Source: an uncultured Veillonella sp. (lineage in GTDB: Bacteria; Bacillota; Negativicutes; Veillonellales; Veillonellaceae). Taken from it: 27,694 bases of DNA. The position numbers and the translations under genes are program-made. Location: assembly GCA_900757715.1 (NCBI GenBank), contig CAAEOZ010000012.1, positions 1-27,694 of the forward strand. The letters are read 5' to 3'. Within the stretch, counting starts at the first letter, position 1, and each line of letters starts with the position of its first letter. Below the pieces are notes generated by a model. That model searched no databases and was not told the DNA's origin. It worked only from the letters and a program-made list of their open reading frames with translations. Below, in pieces: positions 12,938 to 20,596 of this stretch.

Positions 12938-13936
12938 GTGGATTTAATTCAAAAATTAAAAGACCAAGTAAAACCATTAGGTAAAAAAATTGTGTTGCCA
13001 GAATACAAAGATGAACGCGTATTAAAAGCAACTGAAATTATTTTGAAAGAAGGTTTCGTAACACCTGTACTCGTTGGTAGCCCTGCTGAAATCGCTGAAG
13101 CTGCTAAAGCTGTTGGTGTATCCATTGAAGGTGCTGAAATCATCGATCCTGCTAACTACGATCGTTACCAAGAAATGGTTGACACATTCGTAGAATTGCG
13201 CGCTAAAAAAGGTATGACTCCTGAAAAGGCTGATGCAACTATGAAAGGTGATTGCTTGTTCTTCGGTGCTATGCTTGTTCGCCTTGGTGCAGTAGACGGC
13301 ATGGTTGCTGGTTCCGGTTGCCCAACTGCTAATGTATTGCGTGCTGCATTACAAGTAGTAGGTACTAAACCAGGTCTTAAAACTGTATCTTCTTCCATGT
13401 TCATGTTCACAAGCAAAAAAGAATATGGCGACGACGGTATGCTTGTATTCTCCGATTGCGGCGTATTGCCTAACCCAACTAGCGAACAATTGGCTGATAT
13501 TGCAGAATCCACTGTAGAAAAAGCCCGTAAAGTTGTTGGCATGGCTGATCCTCGCGTATCCATGTTGTCCTTCTCCACAAAAGGTTCTGCTTCCACTCCT
13601 GAAGTAGATAAAGTGGTTGAAGCTGTTAACATCTTGAAAGAACGCAATGTTGACTTCAAATTCGACGGCGAATTACAATTGGACGCTTCCATCGTTCCTT
13701 CCGTAGCAGAAAAGAAAGCTCCTGGCTCCAACGTAGCTGGTAAAGCTAACATCTTGATCTTCCCTGATCTTCAAGCTGCTAACATCGGTTACAAATTGGT
13801 ACAACGCTTCTCCGGCGCTGATGCTCTTGGCCCATTGATTCAAGGTTTGGCTAAACCAGTTCATGACCTTTCCCGTGGTTGCTCCGCTCAAGACGTTGTA
13901 GACGTTGCCGCTATCGCTGCTGTTGAAAGCATCTAA
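12938..13936 (+). CDS. pta: Phosphate acetyltransferase
   Basis: This 332-residue enzyme is the short form of phosphotransacetylase, which interconverts acetyl-CoA plus phosphate and acetyl phosphate plus CoA. With acetate kinase it yields ATP and acetate during fermentation. Typical segments are 'IVLPEYKDERVLKA' at the N-terminus, 'GSGCPTANVLRAAL', 'CGVLPNPTSEQLADIA', 'MLSFSTKGSA' and 'NILIFPDLQAANIGYKL'. The GTG at 12938 is chosen because AAGGAGG lies eight bases upstream; an upstream TTG at 12899 has no ribosome site and would overlap the transcription start. Codon use is strongly biased toward the preferred set, suggesting high expression. No acetate kinase gene adjoins. The three phased palindromes upstream suggest specific control. 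Confidence 0.95.
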   Translation: MDLIQKLKDQVKPLGKKIVLPEYKDERVLKATEIILKEGFVTPVLVGSPAEIAEAAKAVGVSIEGAEIIDPANYDRYQEMVDTFVELRAKKGMTPEKADATMKGDCLFFGAMLVRLGAVDGMVAGSGCPTANVLRAALQVVGTKPGLKTVSSSMFMFTSKKEYGDDGMLVFSDCGVLPNPTSEQLADIAESTVEKARKVVGMADPRVSMLSFSTKGSASTPEVDKVVEAVNILKERNVDFKFDGELQLDASIVPSVAEKKAPGSNVAGKANILIFPDLQAANIGYKLVQRFSGADALGPLIQGLAKPVHDLSRGCSAQDVVDVAAIAAVESI

Positions 13937-13991
13937 TAGTTACTCACACAATTATATATATAAACATATGTAATATATATTTTGATATGCT

Positions 13992-14021
13992 GAAAGCTGG
14001 CTCTATGGGGCCAGCTTTTTG
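13992..14021 (+). terminator. Terminator after pta
   Basis: AAAGCTGGC (13993-14001) and GCCAGCTTT (14010-14018) form a 9-bp GC-containing stem followed by T residues. Confidence 0.9.
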
Positions 14022-14148
14022 TATGTTCAATATATATCCATATATTTTTATATCCATTACTTTATGTTATTTTCTACAGCCTTACCATTGTTGTCATGTT
14101 ACTTTCAAATTCGTAGCCACTGCGACAGACAGAATCCATGGTTGATCG

Positions 14149-14163
14149 TATAGTATAACTATA
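14149..14163. promoter_or_regulatory. Palindrome upstream of the RIC gene
   Basis: TATAGT and ACTATA flank ATA. It lies about 40 bases before the start codon, where a promoter is expected; TTGATC (14142-14147) is adjacent. A candidate operator only. Confidence 0.35.
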
Positions 14164-14201
14164 AGAATATAGATCGGCGTAAACCATTGGAGGTGTATCT
14201 T

Positions 14202-14861
14202 ATGAGTTTTGGAACTATTGATAAATCCATGACCGTAGCTGATGCGGTTAAAGTAAATCCAGAGTTAATGGATGTATTAGCAAAAGATGGAATAGATTTT
14301 TGCTGTGGTGGTGGACATCCTTTAGCAGAGGCTATTGCAGAAACAGGTAAAGATGTGGATGCATACATTGCTATGTTAAATGATGTACAAGTTGCTCAGA
14401 AATCTTCTCGTGCAGAGGTGCTTAGTTATTCTAAAGACCAATTGATTGACTACATCGTTCATACCTATCATCGAGAACAATTGAATATGATTGATGAAAT
14501 TGACCAAGGATTGGCAAAACTACTAAATGTACATTATGACCATCATGGTGAGGAATTGACAAAGATTTATCAAACCTTTTTGCAACTCAAATCCGCTCTT
14601 GTACCTCATTTCCGGCATGAAGAACATGTAGACTTTCCTGAGTTTAAAGCGGGTAAACCAATAGACTTTGATGAACTTCGGGCTGAACACGAAGCTGCAG
14701 GTGTACTTTTGGAATCCTTAAGTGCATTGACCAACCAGTACACAGCACCAGCAGATGGCTGTGCTACTTATGTCTATGTATTTAAGACCATGAAAGCCTT
14801 AGAAGAAGGTCTTCATGAACATATTTTCTTAGAAAATTCTGTTTTGTTTGACATGAAATAG
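14202..14861 (+). CDS. Di-iron Fe-S cluster repair protein (RIC/ScdA/YtfE family)
   Basis: This 219-residue RIC protein repairs Fe-S clusters damaged by nitric oxide or peroxide. An N-terminal ScdA_N domain (residues 6-45) has the diagnostic Cys34-Cys35 in 'GIDFCCGGGHPL'. The hemerythrin-like four-helix domain follows, with His90 ('TYHREQ'), His114/115, His139 ('FRHEEH'), His163, His207 and Glu211 in the spacing used to bind the oxo-bridged di-iron centre. The ATG at 14202 has GGAGG eight bases upstream; a TTG five codons earlier overlaps that site and is rejected. It stands alone, with a terminator behind it. The only other hemerythrin-like gene in the window is the DUF438 gene, which suggests a shared need to cope with NO or oxygen in an anaerobe rich in Fe-S enzymes. 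Confidence 0.93.
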   Translation: MSFGTIDKSMTVADAVKVNPELMDVLAKDGIDFCCGGGHPLAEAIAETGKDVDAYIAMLNDVQVAQKSSRAEVLSYSKDQLIDYIVHTYHREQLNMIDEIDQGLAKLLNVHYDHHGEELTKIYQTFLQLKSALVPHFRHEEHVDFPEFKAGKPIDFDELRAEHEAAGVLLESLSALTNQYTAPADGCATYVYVFKTMKALEEGLHEHIFLENSVLFDMK

Positions 14862-14921
14862 ATTATAATATCATCTGTATAACGACAAGGCTCTATTGCA
14901 AAATGGACCCTTGTATGTAGT

Positions 14922-14953
14922 AAAGACACCAATCGAATGGTTGGTGTCTTTTG
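14922..14953 (+). terminator. Terminator after the RIC gene
   Basis: AAAGACACCAA (14922-14932) and TTGGTGTCTTT (14941-14951) pair perfectly and are followed by T residues. The stretch 14954-15137 holds the inverted repeat noted at 15049 and no gene. Confidence 0.9.
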
Positions 14954-15048
14954 TTATCTTGAGAATCATGAGTTTGTAGCTATAGTATGGGGGAAATACA
15001 TCATTTGCGTAAATTCATATAGAAGGTGTATGATTAAGTTAACTATAT

Positions 15049-15069
15049 TTGATTAATATCGTTAATCAA
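15049..15069. promoter_or_regulatory. Inverted repeat before the hypothetical-gpx operon
   Basis: TTGATTAA and TTAATCAA flank TATCG. The arms resemble FNR/CRP half sites but the spacing is too wide for either. It lies 69 bases before the start codon and is a candidate operator. Confidence 0.4.
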
Positions 15070-15137
15070 TATATTGAGTAAATGCACTTGATATATACAG
15101 GTGTAGTTATGTTTGAAGTCGTGAAAAGGAGAGGGCT

Positions 15138-15920
15138 ATGATTTCTGTATTCGACACAAATCCTGTTGTTTTTGAAAGTACGGATCGTATATTGACGGTT
15201 AGTTACAATGGTGTACTCTGTAAAGATTCGAATGGTCAGGTGATAACTGACATTGATTTTGATGACGTAAATGAGCTTCATCTTACAAGATATTTAAATT
15301 CAAATAGTAACTATTCGATTATATTTAGAGACCATAATTGGAAAAATATTGAAGGCCAAGATTTAGATACTGACCGTAAGGAATCTAATGCTGGTCACAA
15401 CATTCGTGAAACTAAAGCGATCATTGCTGCTTTTGCTCGCCATAAATTGACAGCGGACTTCCCCGCAAATTTAGACACTCTTCAATTGCCACTAGATTAC
15501 TCCTACATGGGGAAACGAGAAATTACTATTAAAAACGGTGTTATCTCAAATGGCAAGGTGGAGATTCCTATTAATGAGATTCGTCGCGTAGTGTGTGCAT
15601 CTAATGGTACAATTAGTAAACTATTAGTGTATAAAGAAGAAAAACCTAGTTCCTTCTTTAAAAAGATTTTCGACAAATGTGATATGAAAATCACGTTGAA
15701 TGCCATTACGTTGCCTTTGTTGGAAGCTATCGTAACGCGTAATACCGGACATGGTATTGATTTTACTCGCGGTAACGGTTTTGACCAAAAGGATTCCAAC
15801 TATATTATTATCCGCTATCTTGACTCTGGTTACTTCCTTGATAAAGATGATACGGCACCTACAGAATGGCAGCAAACTGCTGCTGATAGAACAGCTGCCT
15901 TTGATTATGATGTGCGTTAA
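15138..15920 (+). CDS. Uncharacterised beta-rich protein upstream of gpx
   Basis: This 260-residue protein is not recognised. It has no signal peptide or membrane helix. Two regions of alternating short strands, about residues 10-65 ('VVFESTDRILTVSYNG', 'NELHLTRYL', 'YSIIFRD') and 125-190 ('REITIKNGVISNGKVEIP', 'INEIRRVVCAS', 'MKITLNAITLPLLEAIV'), followed by helices, look like a duplicated PH-like domain; this is an impression from the pattern, not a match. The C-terminal tail 'FDYDVR' is acidic. AAAGGAGAGG precedes the ATG by a good distance. Glutathione peroxidase starts only 31 bases after the stop, so the pair is very probably one operon, which hints at a stress-related role. Confidence 0.75.
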   Translation: MISVFDTNPVVFESTDRILTVSYNGVLCKDSNGQVITDIDFDDVNELHLTRYLNSNSNYSIIFRDHNWKNIEGQDLDTDRKESNAGHNIRETKAIIAAFARHKLTADFPANLDTLQLPLDYSYMGKREITIKNGVISNGKVEIPINEIRRVVCASNGTISKLLVYKEEKPSSFFKKIFDKCDMKITLNAITLPLLEAIVTRNTGHGIDFTRGNGFDQKDSNYIIIRYLDSGYFLDKDDTAPTEWQQTAADRTAAFDYDVR

Positions 15921-15951
15921 TAAAGATTTTTAATTTAAATTAGGAGATTCC

Positions 15952-16494
15952 ATGTCTGTATATCAATTTTCCCTGCCTACTAAGTCTGGTGAATTACAAT
16001 CCTTACAAACTTATGAAGATAAAGTTCTTATCATTGTTAATACGGCAAGTAAATGTGGATTTACTCACCAATATGAGGGGCTAGAAGCTCTTTATAAGCA
16101 ATATAAAGAGCAAGGATTAGAAATTATTGCTGTTCCCTCCAATCAATTTGGAGAGGAAGAACCTGGTTCTAATAACGAAATCCAATCCTTCTGCAAATTG
16201 AATTACGGTGTCACTTTTACAGTTATGGGGAAAGCAGATGTACGCGATGAAAGTGCATTAGACCTTTTTAAATACATGATACGAGAACAACCGTTCCAAG
16301 GCTTCCCACCTAGTGATAAAACTGAAATGCTTACAGATTATCTCAATGGTATCGATCCTAATTATTTAAAGGACGATGAGGTAAAGTGGAATTTTACTAA
16401 GTTTGTTATAGATCGTAAAGGTAATGTGGTAGGGCGCTTCGAGCCTGTTGTAAAACCGATGGAAATGGAAGCTTTCATTAAAGAACTTATTTAG
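15952..16494 (+). CDS. Glutathione peroxidase family thiol peroxidase
   Basis: This 180-residue Cys-type glutathione peroxidase homologue reduces hydroperoxides, in bacteria usually with thioredoxin as electron donor. The peroxidatic Cys35 lies in 'NTASKCGFT'; Gln65 in 'PSNQFGEEEPG' and the Trp-Asn of 'WNFTKFV' complete the catalytic tetrad. Cys81 in 'SFCKLNYGVTF' is a possible second redox Cys. The usual 'PCNQF' reads 'PSNQF' here, so that Cys is absent. AGGAG precedes the ATG by five bases. It is the second gene of a two-gene unit and is followed by a strong terminator. The enzyme would detoxify the peroxide made by superoxide dismutase. Confidence 0.92.
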   Translation: MSVYQFSLPTKSGELQSLQTYEDKVLIIVNTASKCGFTHQYEGLEALYKQYKEQGLEIIAVPSNQFGEEEPGSNNEIQSFCKLNYGVTFTVMGKADVRDESALDLFKYMIREQPFQGFPPSDKTEMLTDYLNGIDPNYLKDDEVKWNFTKFVIDRKGNVVGRFEPVVKPMEMEAFIKELI

Positions 16495-16516
16495 TAGAGT
16501 CATTAATATGGTAAAG

Positions 16517-16555
16517 AAAAGAACCGCTAGTTTTTGTACCTAGCGGTTCTTTTGC
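16517..16555 (+). terminator. Terminator after the glutathione peroxidase gene
   Basis: AAAAGAACCGCTAG (16517-16530) and CTAGCGGTTCTTTT (16540-16553) form a perfect 14-bp stem. Confidence 0.92.
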
Positions 16556-16660
16556 GTATATAATAAATATATATATATTTGTTTATATATAGTAATGTAA
16601 GGTTATTATGTGAATAGGAAATAAAAATTTCCTAGGAGATTTTTTGGTATCTTTATGGGC

Positions 16661-17455
16661 TTAAAGTATGTTTTGAGGCTCATCCTCAAAGATAAATCCC
16701 GTCATCGATAGGGAGCCCAAACTATAGGTTTGATTAAATATAGTCGGTTTTGCACTTTCACTAGCGCCCATAATATAAATTAATGGCAGATAGTGATCTG
16801 GTGTAGATGCTGCATAGCTAGCCTGAGGATGTCGAGTGTAATTAACAATAGCATCTATATCGTTTTCTAAGACTGTCTTAGAAATGTATTGGTCAAACTC
16901 AATTGTGGCAGAGGTGCCAGATGGATTATCCCATTCTATGCGTCTTAGATTATGAACGATATTACCGCTACCCATGATAAGATAGCCTTCCTCACGTAAT
17001 GACTGAAGCTTTGCACCTAATTGATAGGCTTCTTTTAGGCTCAGGTATTTGTTGATAGATAGTTGGACGACTGGAATTGATGCATCAGGGAACATGTGAA
17101 CTAATACGGTCCACATGCCGTGGTCGATGCCCCAAGTGTCATTTATAGAAACGGAGTTACCCAGTAATTTTTGTACTTCTTTTGTTAAATTGCTGTCACC
17201 CTTAGCAGGATACACAACTTCGTAGAGTTCTTGAGGGAATCCATACATATCGTAAATTTGTTTTGGATTCTCTGCGCTTTGAATATAGGTGCCATCTGTA
17301 TACCAATGGGCGGAGATGGCAAGTATGGCTTTTGGTTTGCCATAGTTGTTGATAATATTTTGTCCTATACTTGTGAAAGTATTTGTTATTTCTGTATGTT
17401 CTAAGGCCATCATGGGACTACCATGGCCTACGAATAATGTTGGCATGCGTTTCAT
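16661..17455 (-). CDS. DODA-family extradiol dioxygenase (YgiD-like)
   Basis: This 264-residue protein belongs to the 4,5-DOPA dioxygenase/class III extradiol family, typified by E. coli YgiD. Likely metal ligands are His11 in 'FVGHGSP', His50 in 'ISAHWY', the His of 'GSGNIVHNL' and the His of 'STPDHYLPLIY'. Family members use Zn or Fe to open catechol rings with oxygen, but in an anaerobe the true substrate and reaction are uncertain. AGGTGAT lies just before the ATG. It stands alone; to its right lies the terminator of the removed oxidoreductase gene, and it is convergent with the glutathione peroxidase gene. Confidence 0.88.
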   Translation of the reverse strand: MKRMPTLFVGHGSPMMALEHTEITNTFTSIGQNIINNYGKPKAILAISAHWYTDGTYIQSAENPKQIYDMYGFPQELYEVVYPAKGDSNLTKEVQKLLGNSVSINDTWGIDHGMWTVLVHMFPDASIPVVQLSINKYLSLKEAYQLGAKLQSLREEGYLIMGSGNIVHNLRRIEWDNPSGTSATIEFDQYISKTVLENDIDAIVNYTRHPQASYAASTPDHYLPLIYIMGASESAKPTIFNQTYSLGSLSMTGFIFEDEPQNIL

Positions 17456-17524
17456 AATATCACCTACCGTATATAAATATAGAAAATAATATTTGTTTAA
17501 AAGTATTGTTTTTATTATAAGCGA

Positions 17525-17550
17525 GGGCTATTGATTGCAGTCAATAGCCC
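17525..17550. terminator. Hairpin, probable terminator of the lost oxidoreductase gene
   Basis: GGGCTATTGA (17525-17534) and TCAATAGCCC (17541-17550) form a perfect 10-bp stem. On the minus strand it is followed by TCGCTTATAATAAAAA. No intact gene upstream in that direction now uses it; the remnant at 17627-17695 is the only candidate. Confidence 0.6.
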
Positions 17551-17626
17551 GTGGTGTCTTTATATACGTTGTTTTGTATAGGGAGGAGGATTGTTGCATA
17601 TAGAGACATGAAAAGAGATTGAGATA

Positions 17627-17695
17627 TTAGTTTTGCACTGCCGTAAAATGTTGACGACCTGCGTTACCATTTGCACCGATTACTAAAATATTCAT
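17627..17695 (-). pseudogene. 22-codon remnant of a Rossmann-fold NAD(P)-binding oxidoreductase
   Basis: A good ribosome site (AAGGAG) and ATG open a frame beginning MNILVIGANGNAGR, the first strand and GxxGxxG-type dinucleotide-binding loop of NmrA/SDR-like NAD(P)H oxidoreductases. After 22 codons the frame stops, and no continuation is seen in any frame before the terminator at 17525-17550. Full family members are about 200-290 residues, so nearly all of the gene has been deleted. It diverges from an HxlR regulator, the arrangement known for quinone oxidoreductase genes controlled by that family (for example ytfG-ytfH of E. coli). A functional 22-residue peptide is possible but less likely. 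Confidence 0.7.
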
Positions 17696-17882
17696 GATGA
17701 TTCTCCTTATTCTGAAAGTATCTCTTTTGTTGAAAGAGTAGTTCTTTAAATGTGATTGAGTAAATTATTATCACTACTAGCGATCTTTAAGCCTTACTCT
17801 ACAGTTAATACTGTGTTCATCTGATGACCTCATTATATAGATGTGCAAACATTTTGAATAGTAGAATTATTTGAGATAGGTA

Positions 17883-17898
17883 CTATCAAAATTGATAG
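17883..17898. promoter_or_regulatory. Candidate HxlR operator
   Basis: CTATCAA and TTGATAG flank an AA centre, a perfect-arm palindrome midway between the oxidoreductase remnant and the HxlR gene. A TACTAT core matches the style of known HxlR-family operators such as those of YodB. Binding is inferred. Confidence 0.5.
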
Positions 17899-17968
17899 AA
17901 TTGTGGTGTTTACTAACTAAAAATTTTTTAAAAAGTTTTGTACCCCAAAAAAAGATACTATAAAATAC

Positions 17969-17996
17969 TTGCAATACTAAAAAATTGTGATATGAT
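17969..17996 (+). promoter_or_regulatory. Promoter of the HxlR-family gene
   Basis: TTGCAA (17969-17974), 16 bp, TATGAT (17991-17996) with a TGn extension directly before the -10. Confidence 0.6.
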
Positions 17997-18033
17997 TTGA
18001 ACAACGTTATATACATAGAGAAGGAGAATTACT

Positions 18034-18390
18034 ATGGCAGAGCAACTCGTAAATGTTCATGACTTAGTGGGCAGATGCCCTTTTGCAACGAGCCAAAAGT
18101 TATTGGCTGGCAAATGGTCTTTGTTAATCATGCATGAATTGTCTGAAGGTCCTGTGCGGTTCCGTGAACTAGAGCGAAGATTATATCCGATTACGCAAGC
18201 AACTCTTACAAGAGCGTTGCGTCAAATGGAGGATGATGGCCTTGTACATCGTGAAGTATATGGTACCATTCCACCAAAGGTAGAATATAGTCTTACCGAA
18301 GTGGGGGCCGGTTTTAAAATAGTTCTCGCATCCCTTGAAAATTGGGGCAACCAATATATCGACTATATGAAAGCCGCTGGCCGCATCTAA
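18034..18390 (+). CDS. HxlR-family winged-helix regulator
   Basis: This 118-residue single-domain HxlR/MarR-like transcription factor has the family core 'CPFATSQKLLAGKWSLLIMHEL' split over residues 15-36, then 'RFRELERRLYPITQATLTRAL' as recognition region and a beta wing 'EYSLTEVGAGF'. The single N-terminal Cys15 sits where redox-sensing members (YodB, HypR) carry their reactive Cys, so sensing of quinones, diamide-like electrophiles or hypochlorite is plausible. AGAAGGAG precedes the ATG. Its divergent neighbour, presumably its former target, is reduced to a remnant, so it may now regulate only itself or distant genes. Confidence 0.9.
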   Translation: MAEQLVNVHDLVGRCPFATSQKLLAGKWSLLIMHELSEGPVRFRELERRLYPITQATLTRALRQMEDDGLVHREVYGTIPPKVEYSLTEVGAGFKIVLASLENWGNQYIDYMKAAGRI

Positions 18391-18409
18391 GAAATGCCAG
18401 CGGCATTTC
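18373..18409 (+). terminator. Overlapping alternative hairpins at the end of the HxlR gene
   Basis: GCCGCTGGC (18373-18381, inside the last codons) pairs with GCCAGCGGC (18395-18403). Alternatively GAAATGCC pairs with GGCATTTC at 18391-18409. The two stems exclude each other. The tail is only moderately T-rich. Confidence 0.55.
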
Positions 18410-18503
18410 TGTCATTTTTGTACAGAGTCTGTTTTTCTATGATATTACACTTTAGCACTATATTGAAAACAAAGTACTCAACTGTCATAGAATTAAAAAA
18501 ATA

Positions 18504-18512
18504 TGGTATAAT
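18504..18512 (+). promoter_or_regulatory. Extended -10 promoter of the MBL-fold gene
   Basis: TGGTATAAT, about 50 bases before the start codon, without a good -35. Identical to the elements at 537-545 and 968-976. Confidence 0.5.
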
Positions 18513-18562
18513 AAAAAATACGAATGATATAGATTCTCAATAAATTAGAGGTATTGATAATA

Positions 18563-19264
18563 ATGTTACATGTTACTTTTTTAGCGCATAGCGGATTCCT
18601 TGTAGAGGATGGTAAGCGTTGCTATGTGTTTGATTATTATAAGGATCCTAATAATATTGTTTGGCAATTGGCAAAACGAGGTCGTGAACTTTGGTTCTTC
18701 GTGACACATACTCATGGTGACCACTTTAATCCGTCTATTACGGAATTTGATGGACCTCAAACTCGCTATATTTGCCATCAAGATGTGCCATTGGAAGGCA
18801 AGGTAAAGAAATGTATTACCATGCGTCCTGGCCAAGATGCGATGTTAGATGATGTAGGCATCCATATGTATGGCAGCACCGATGAAGGTGGTTCTTTCTA
18901 CGTAAAGACAAATACGGCGAATATCGACTCTGACTCTATCTTCCATGCAGGTGACCTTAATTGGTGGCATTGGCTCGGCGATACGCCAGATAACAATGCG
19001 GATGCAAAGCGTATGGCTTGGCGTGAGTTCAAGGAATTAGACGGCTTATCCGTAGATGTAGCGATGTTCCCTGTAGATAATCGTCTCGAAGACGCTATGG
19101 AGTGGGGTAGTATTGAATTTTTGCGCCGTGTACAGGTGAATAAAGCCTTTATTCCAATGCATTTAAATGGTCCATTATGGGCACCGTCTGTATACTTTAA
19201 AGCTCTCTTTGGGGAGGTGCCGATTTGGGAACCTCAAAAAGATGGCGATGAGGCTACTTTTTAG
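18563..19264 (+). CDS. MBL-fold metallo-hydrolase
   Basis: This 233-residue metallo-beta-lactamase-fold protein has the metal motif 'THTHGDH' near residue 50, and later acidic and His positions 'FHAGDLNWWHW' and 'FIPMHLNG' that fit the remaining ligands. It is related to the UlaG/YtnP-like group of general MBL hydrolases; the substrate is unknown. The ATG at 18563 is chosen with AGAGG eleven bases upstream; a TTG at 18554 would sit too close to that site. The next gene starts about 95 bases downstream without an obvious terminator between, so co-transcription with the DUF445 pair is possible. Confidence 0.87.
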   Translation: MLHVTFLAHSGFLVEDGKRCYVFDYYKDPNNIVWQLAKRGRELWFFVTHTHGDHFNPSITEFDGPQTRYICHQDVPLEGKVKKCITMRPGQDAMLDDVGIHMYGSTDEGGSFYVKTNTANIDSDSIFHAGDLNWWHWLGDTPDNNADAKRMAWREFKELDGLSVDVAMFPVDNRLEDAMEWGSIEFLRRVQVNKAFIPMHLNGPLWAPSVYFKALFGEVPIWEPQKDGDEATF

Positions 19265-19360
19265 ATTGTAGATATAATTTGTGAAAGTCCGTAGGCCTCG
19301 AGGTCACTACGTTATATAGGGATAGTCTATATGCGTAATTGAGTAAGTTAGGATCAAGTG

Positions 19361-20596
19361 ATGATGAAAACCAAACCAGTGGCAACTACCCTATTGGTTG
19401 TCATGGCTATTATATTTTTAATTTCATATCCGCAACGACATGATACATTTTGGGCCTTTATCATGCATATCTCTGGAGCAGCTATGATAGGTGGCCTCGC
19501 GGATTGGTATGCAGTAACGGCTCTCTTTACGAAGCCTTTAGGCATTCCTTTCAAAACGGCAATCTTGCCGCGCAGTAAGGAACGATTAATTCAGATAGGC
19601 CGCACTATGCTCAGCGAAGAGCTATTGCGCGTGCCACAGATGTATTATGCTATCAAAAAAGAACGCGTTATGGTCCGTATCGTTGAATACGGCATGAGCG
19701 ATGTGGGACAAGTTCAAATTCGAAATCTCTTGTACGGTGTGGGCAATCAAGTTTTATCTCATATGGATATTGAACCGATGCGCCAAGAGATTAATAAGGC
19801 CATTTATAAGGGAGTTACAAACTGGAAAGCAACACCCCTTGTTATTCTCTTTGGTCGTTGTATGCTAGAACGTCACACAGCAAGCGTGTTTTGGCTTTAT
19901 TTTAACCGCACATGTCAGCGTGTTATCGCATCAAATCAGGTATACCCGTATTTGTATCGCGTCATGCTAGACATTATGAAAACTTATACAAAGGATTCTT
20001 TCTTTCGCGAATTGGCTATCGCCTTTGGTGGAGATGGACTTTCACCAGAACGATTGGTAGAAACGGTACAGAAAAAAGCTGTTCAGTTCTTGAAGGAAAA
20101 TGAATCTATCGATTCTGCATTGGGGCGCTATGTATGGGGCCAAGCAATTCGATTCTTCAATAACCTAGAAACCAATACAGAATGGCAAGCTTTCATCGAA
20201 GAACATAAAAATCAGTGGATTAGAATGGTTCTTGAAGAATGGGAAGGCAAACTTATCGATGGGGATACATTGGACTGGAAACGCCTCATGGACATCGTTA
20301 TCGATCGCTTTAATGTGCTCGGCACCGAAATTTTGTTGAATCCAGATAAGCAGGCGCCGTTTGAACGGTTCTTCTTGTTGCGTAGTATTCCGTGGTTGCA
20401 GAAATTGAATCCGCTCATCGACAGTGTGGTAGGTCAGGAATTATCTCGTTACTCGCCTGATGAAATCACTCAAATTGTTCGCGGCAAAATGTACTATGAC
20501 CTTCAAATGGTGCGTATTAATGGTTCCCTTATAGGCGCTGTTCTTGGCGGCATCTTATACGGTTTGACCATCATTGTAGAGGGGGTGCTCAAATGA
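19361..20596 (+). CDS. DUF445-family membrane protein (first of two)
   Basis: This 411-residue protein has two N-terminal membrane segments (about residues 6-22 and 34-58) ending in the family motif 'GGLADWYAVTALFTKPLG', a long helical soluble region, and a C-terminal membrane segment with 'RINGSLIGAVLGGILYGLT'. This hairpin-like layout, with matching glycine-rich motifs at both ends, is typical of DUF445 (YheB-like) proteins. Function is unknown. Start choice among GTG 19358, ATG 19361 and ATG 19364 is uncertain; AGGA is best spaced for 19361. Its stop codon overlaps the start of the next gene by four bases (ATGA), showing translational coupling. Confidence 0.85.
   Translation: MMKTKPVATTLLVVMAIIFLISYPQRHDTFWAFIMHISGAAMIGGLADWYAVTALFTKPLGIPFKTAILPRSKERLIQIGRTMLSEELLRVPQMYYAIKKERVMVRIVEYGMSDVGQVQIRNLLYGVGNQVLSHMDIEPMRQEINKAIYKGVTNWKATPLVILFGRCMLERHTASVFWLYFNRTCQRVIASNQVYPYLYRVMLDIMKTYTKDSFFRELAIAFGGDGLSPERLVETVQKKAVQFLKENESIDSALGRYVWGQAIRFFNNLETNTEWQAFIEEHKNQWIRMVLEEWEGKLIDGDTLDWKRLMDIVIDRFNVLGTEILLNPDKQAPFERFFLLRSIPWLQKLNPLIDSVVGQELSRYSPDEITQIVRGKMYYDLQMVRINGSLIGAVLGGILYGLTIIVEGVLK

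Noticed and set aside
15057..15061. FNR/CRP site at the TTGATTAA inverted repeat
   Set aside because: The spacing between half sites is much larger than either family uses.
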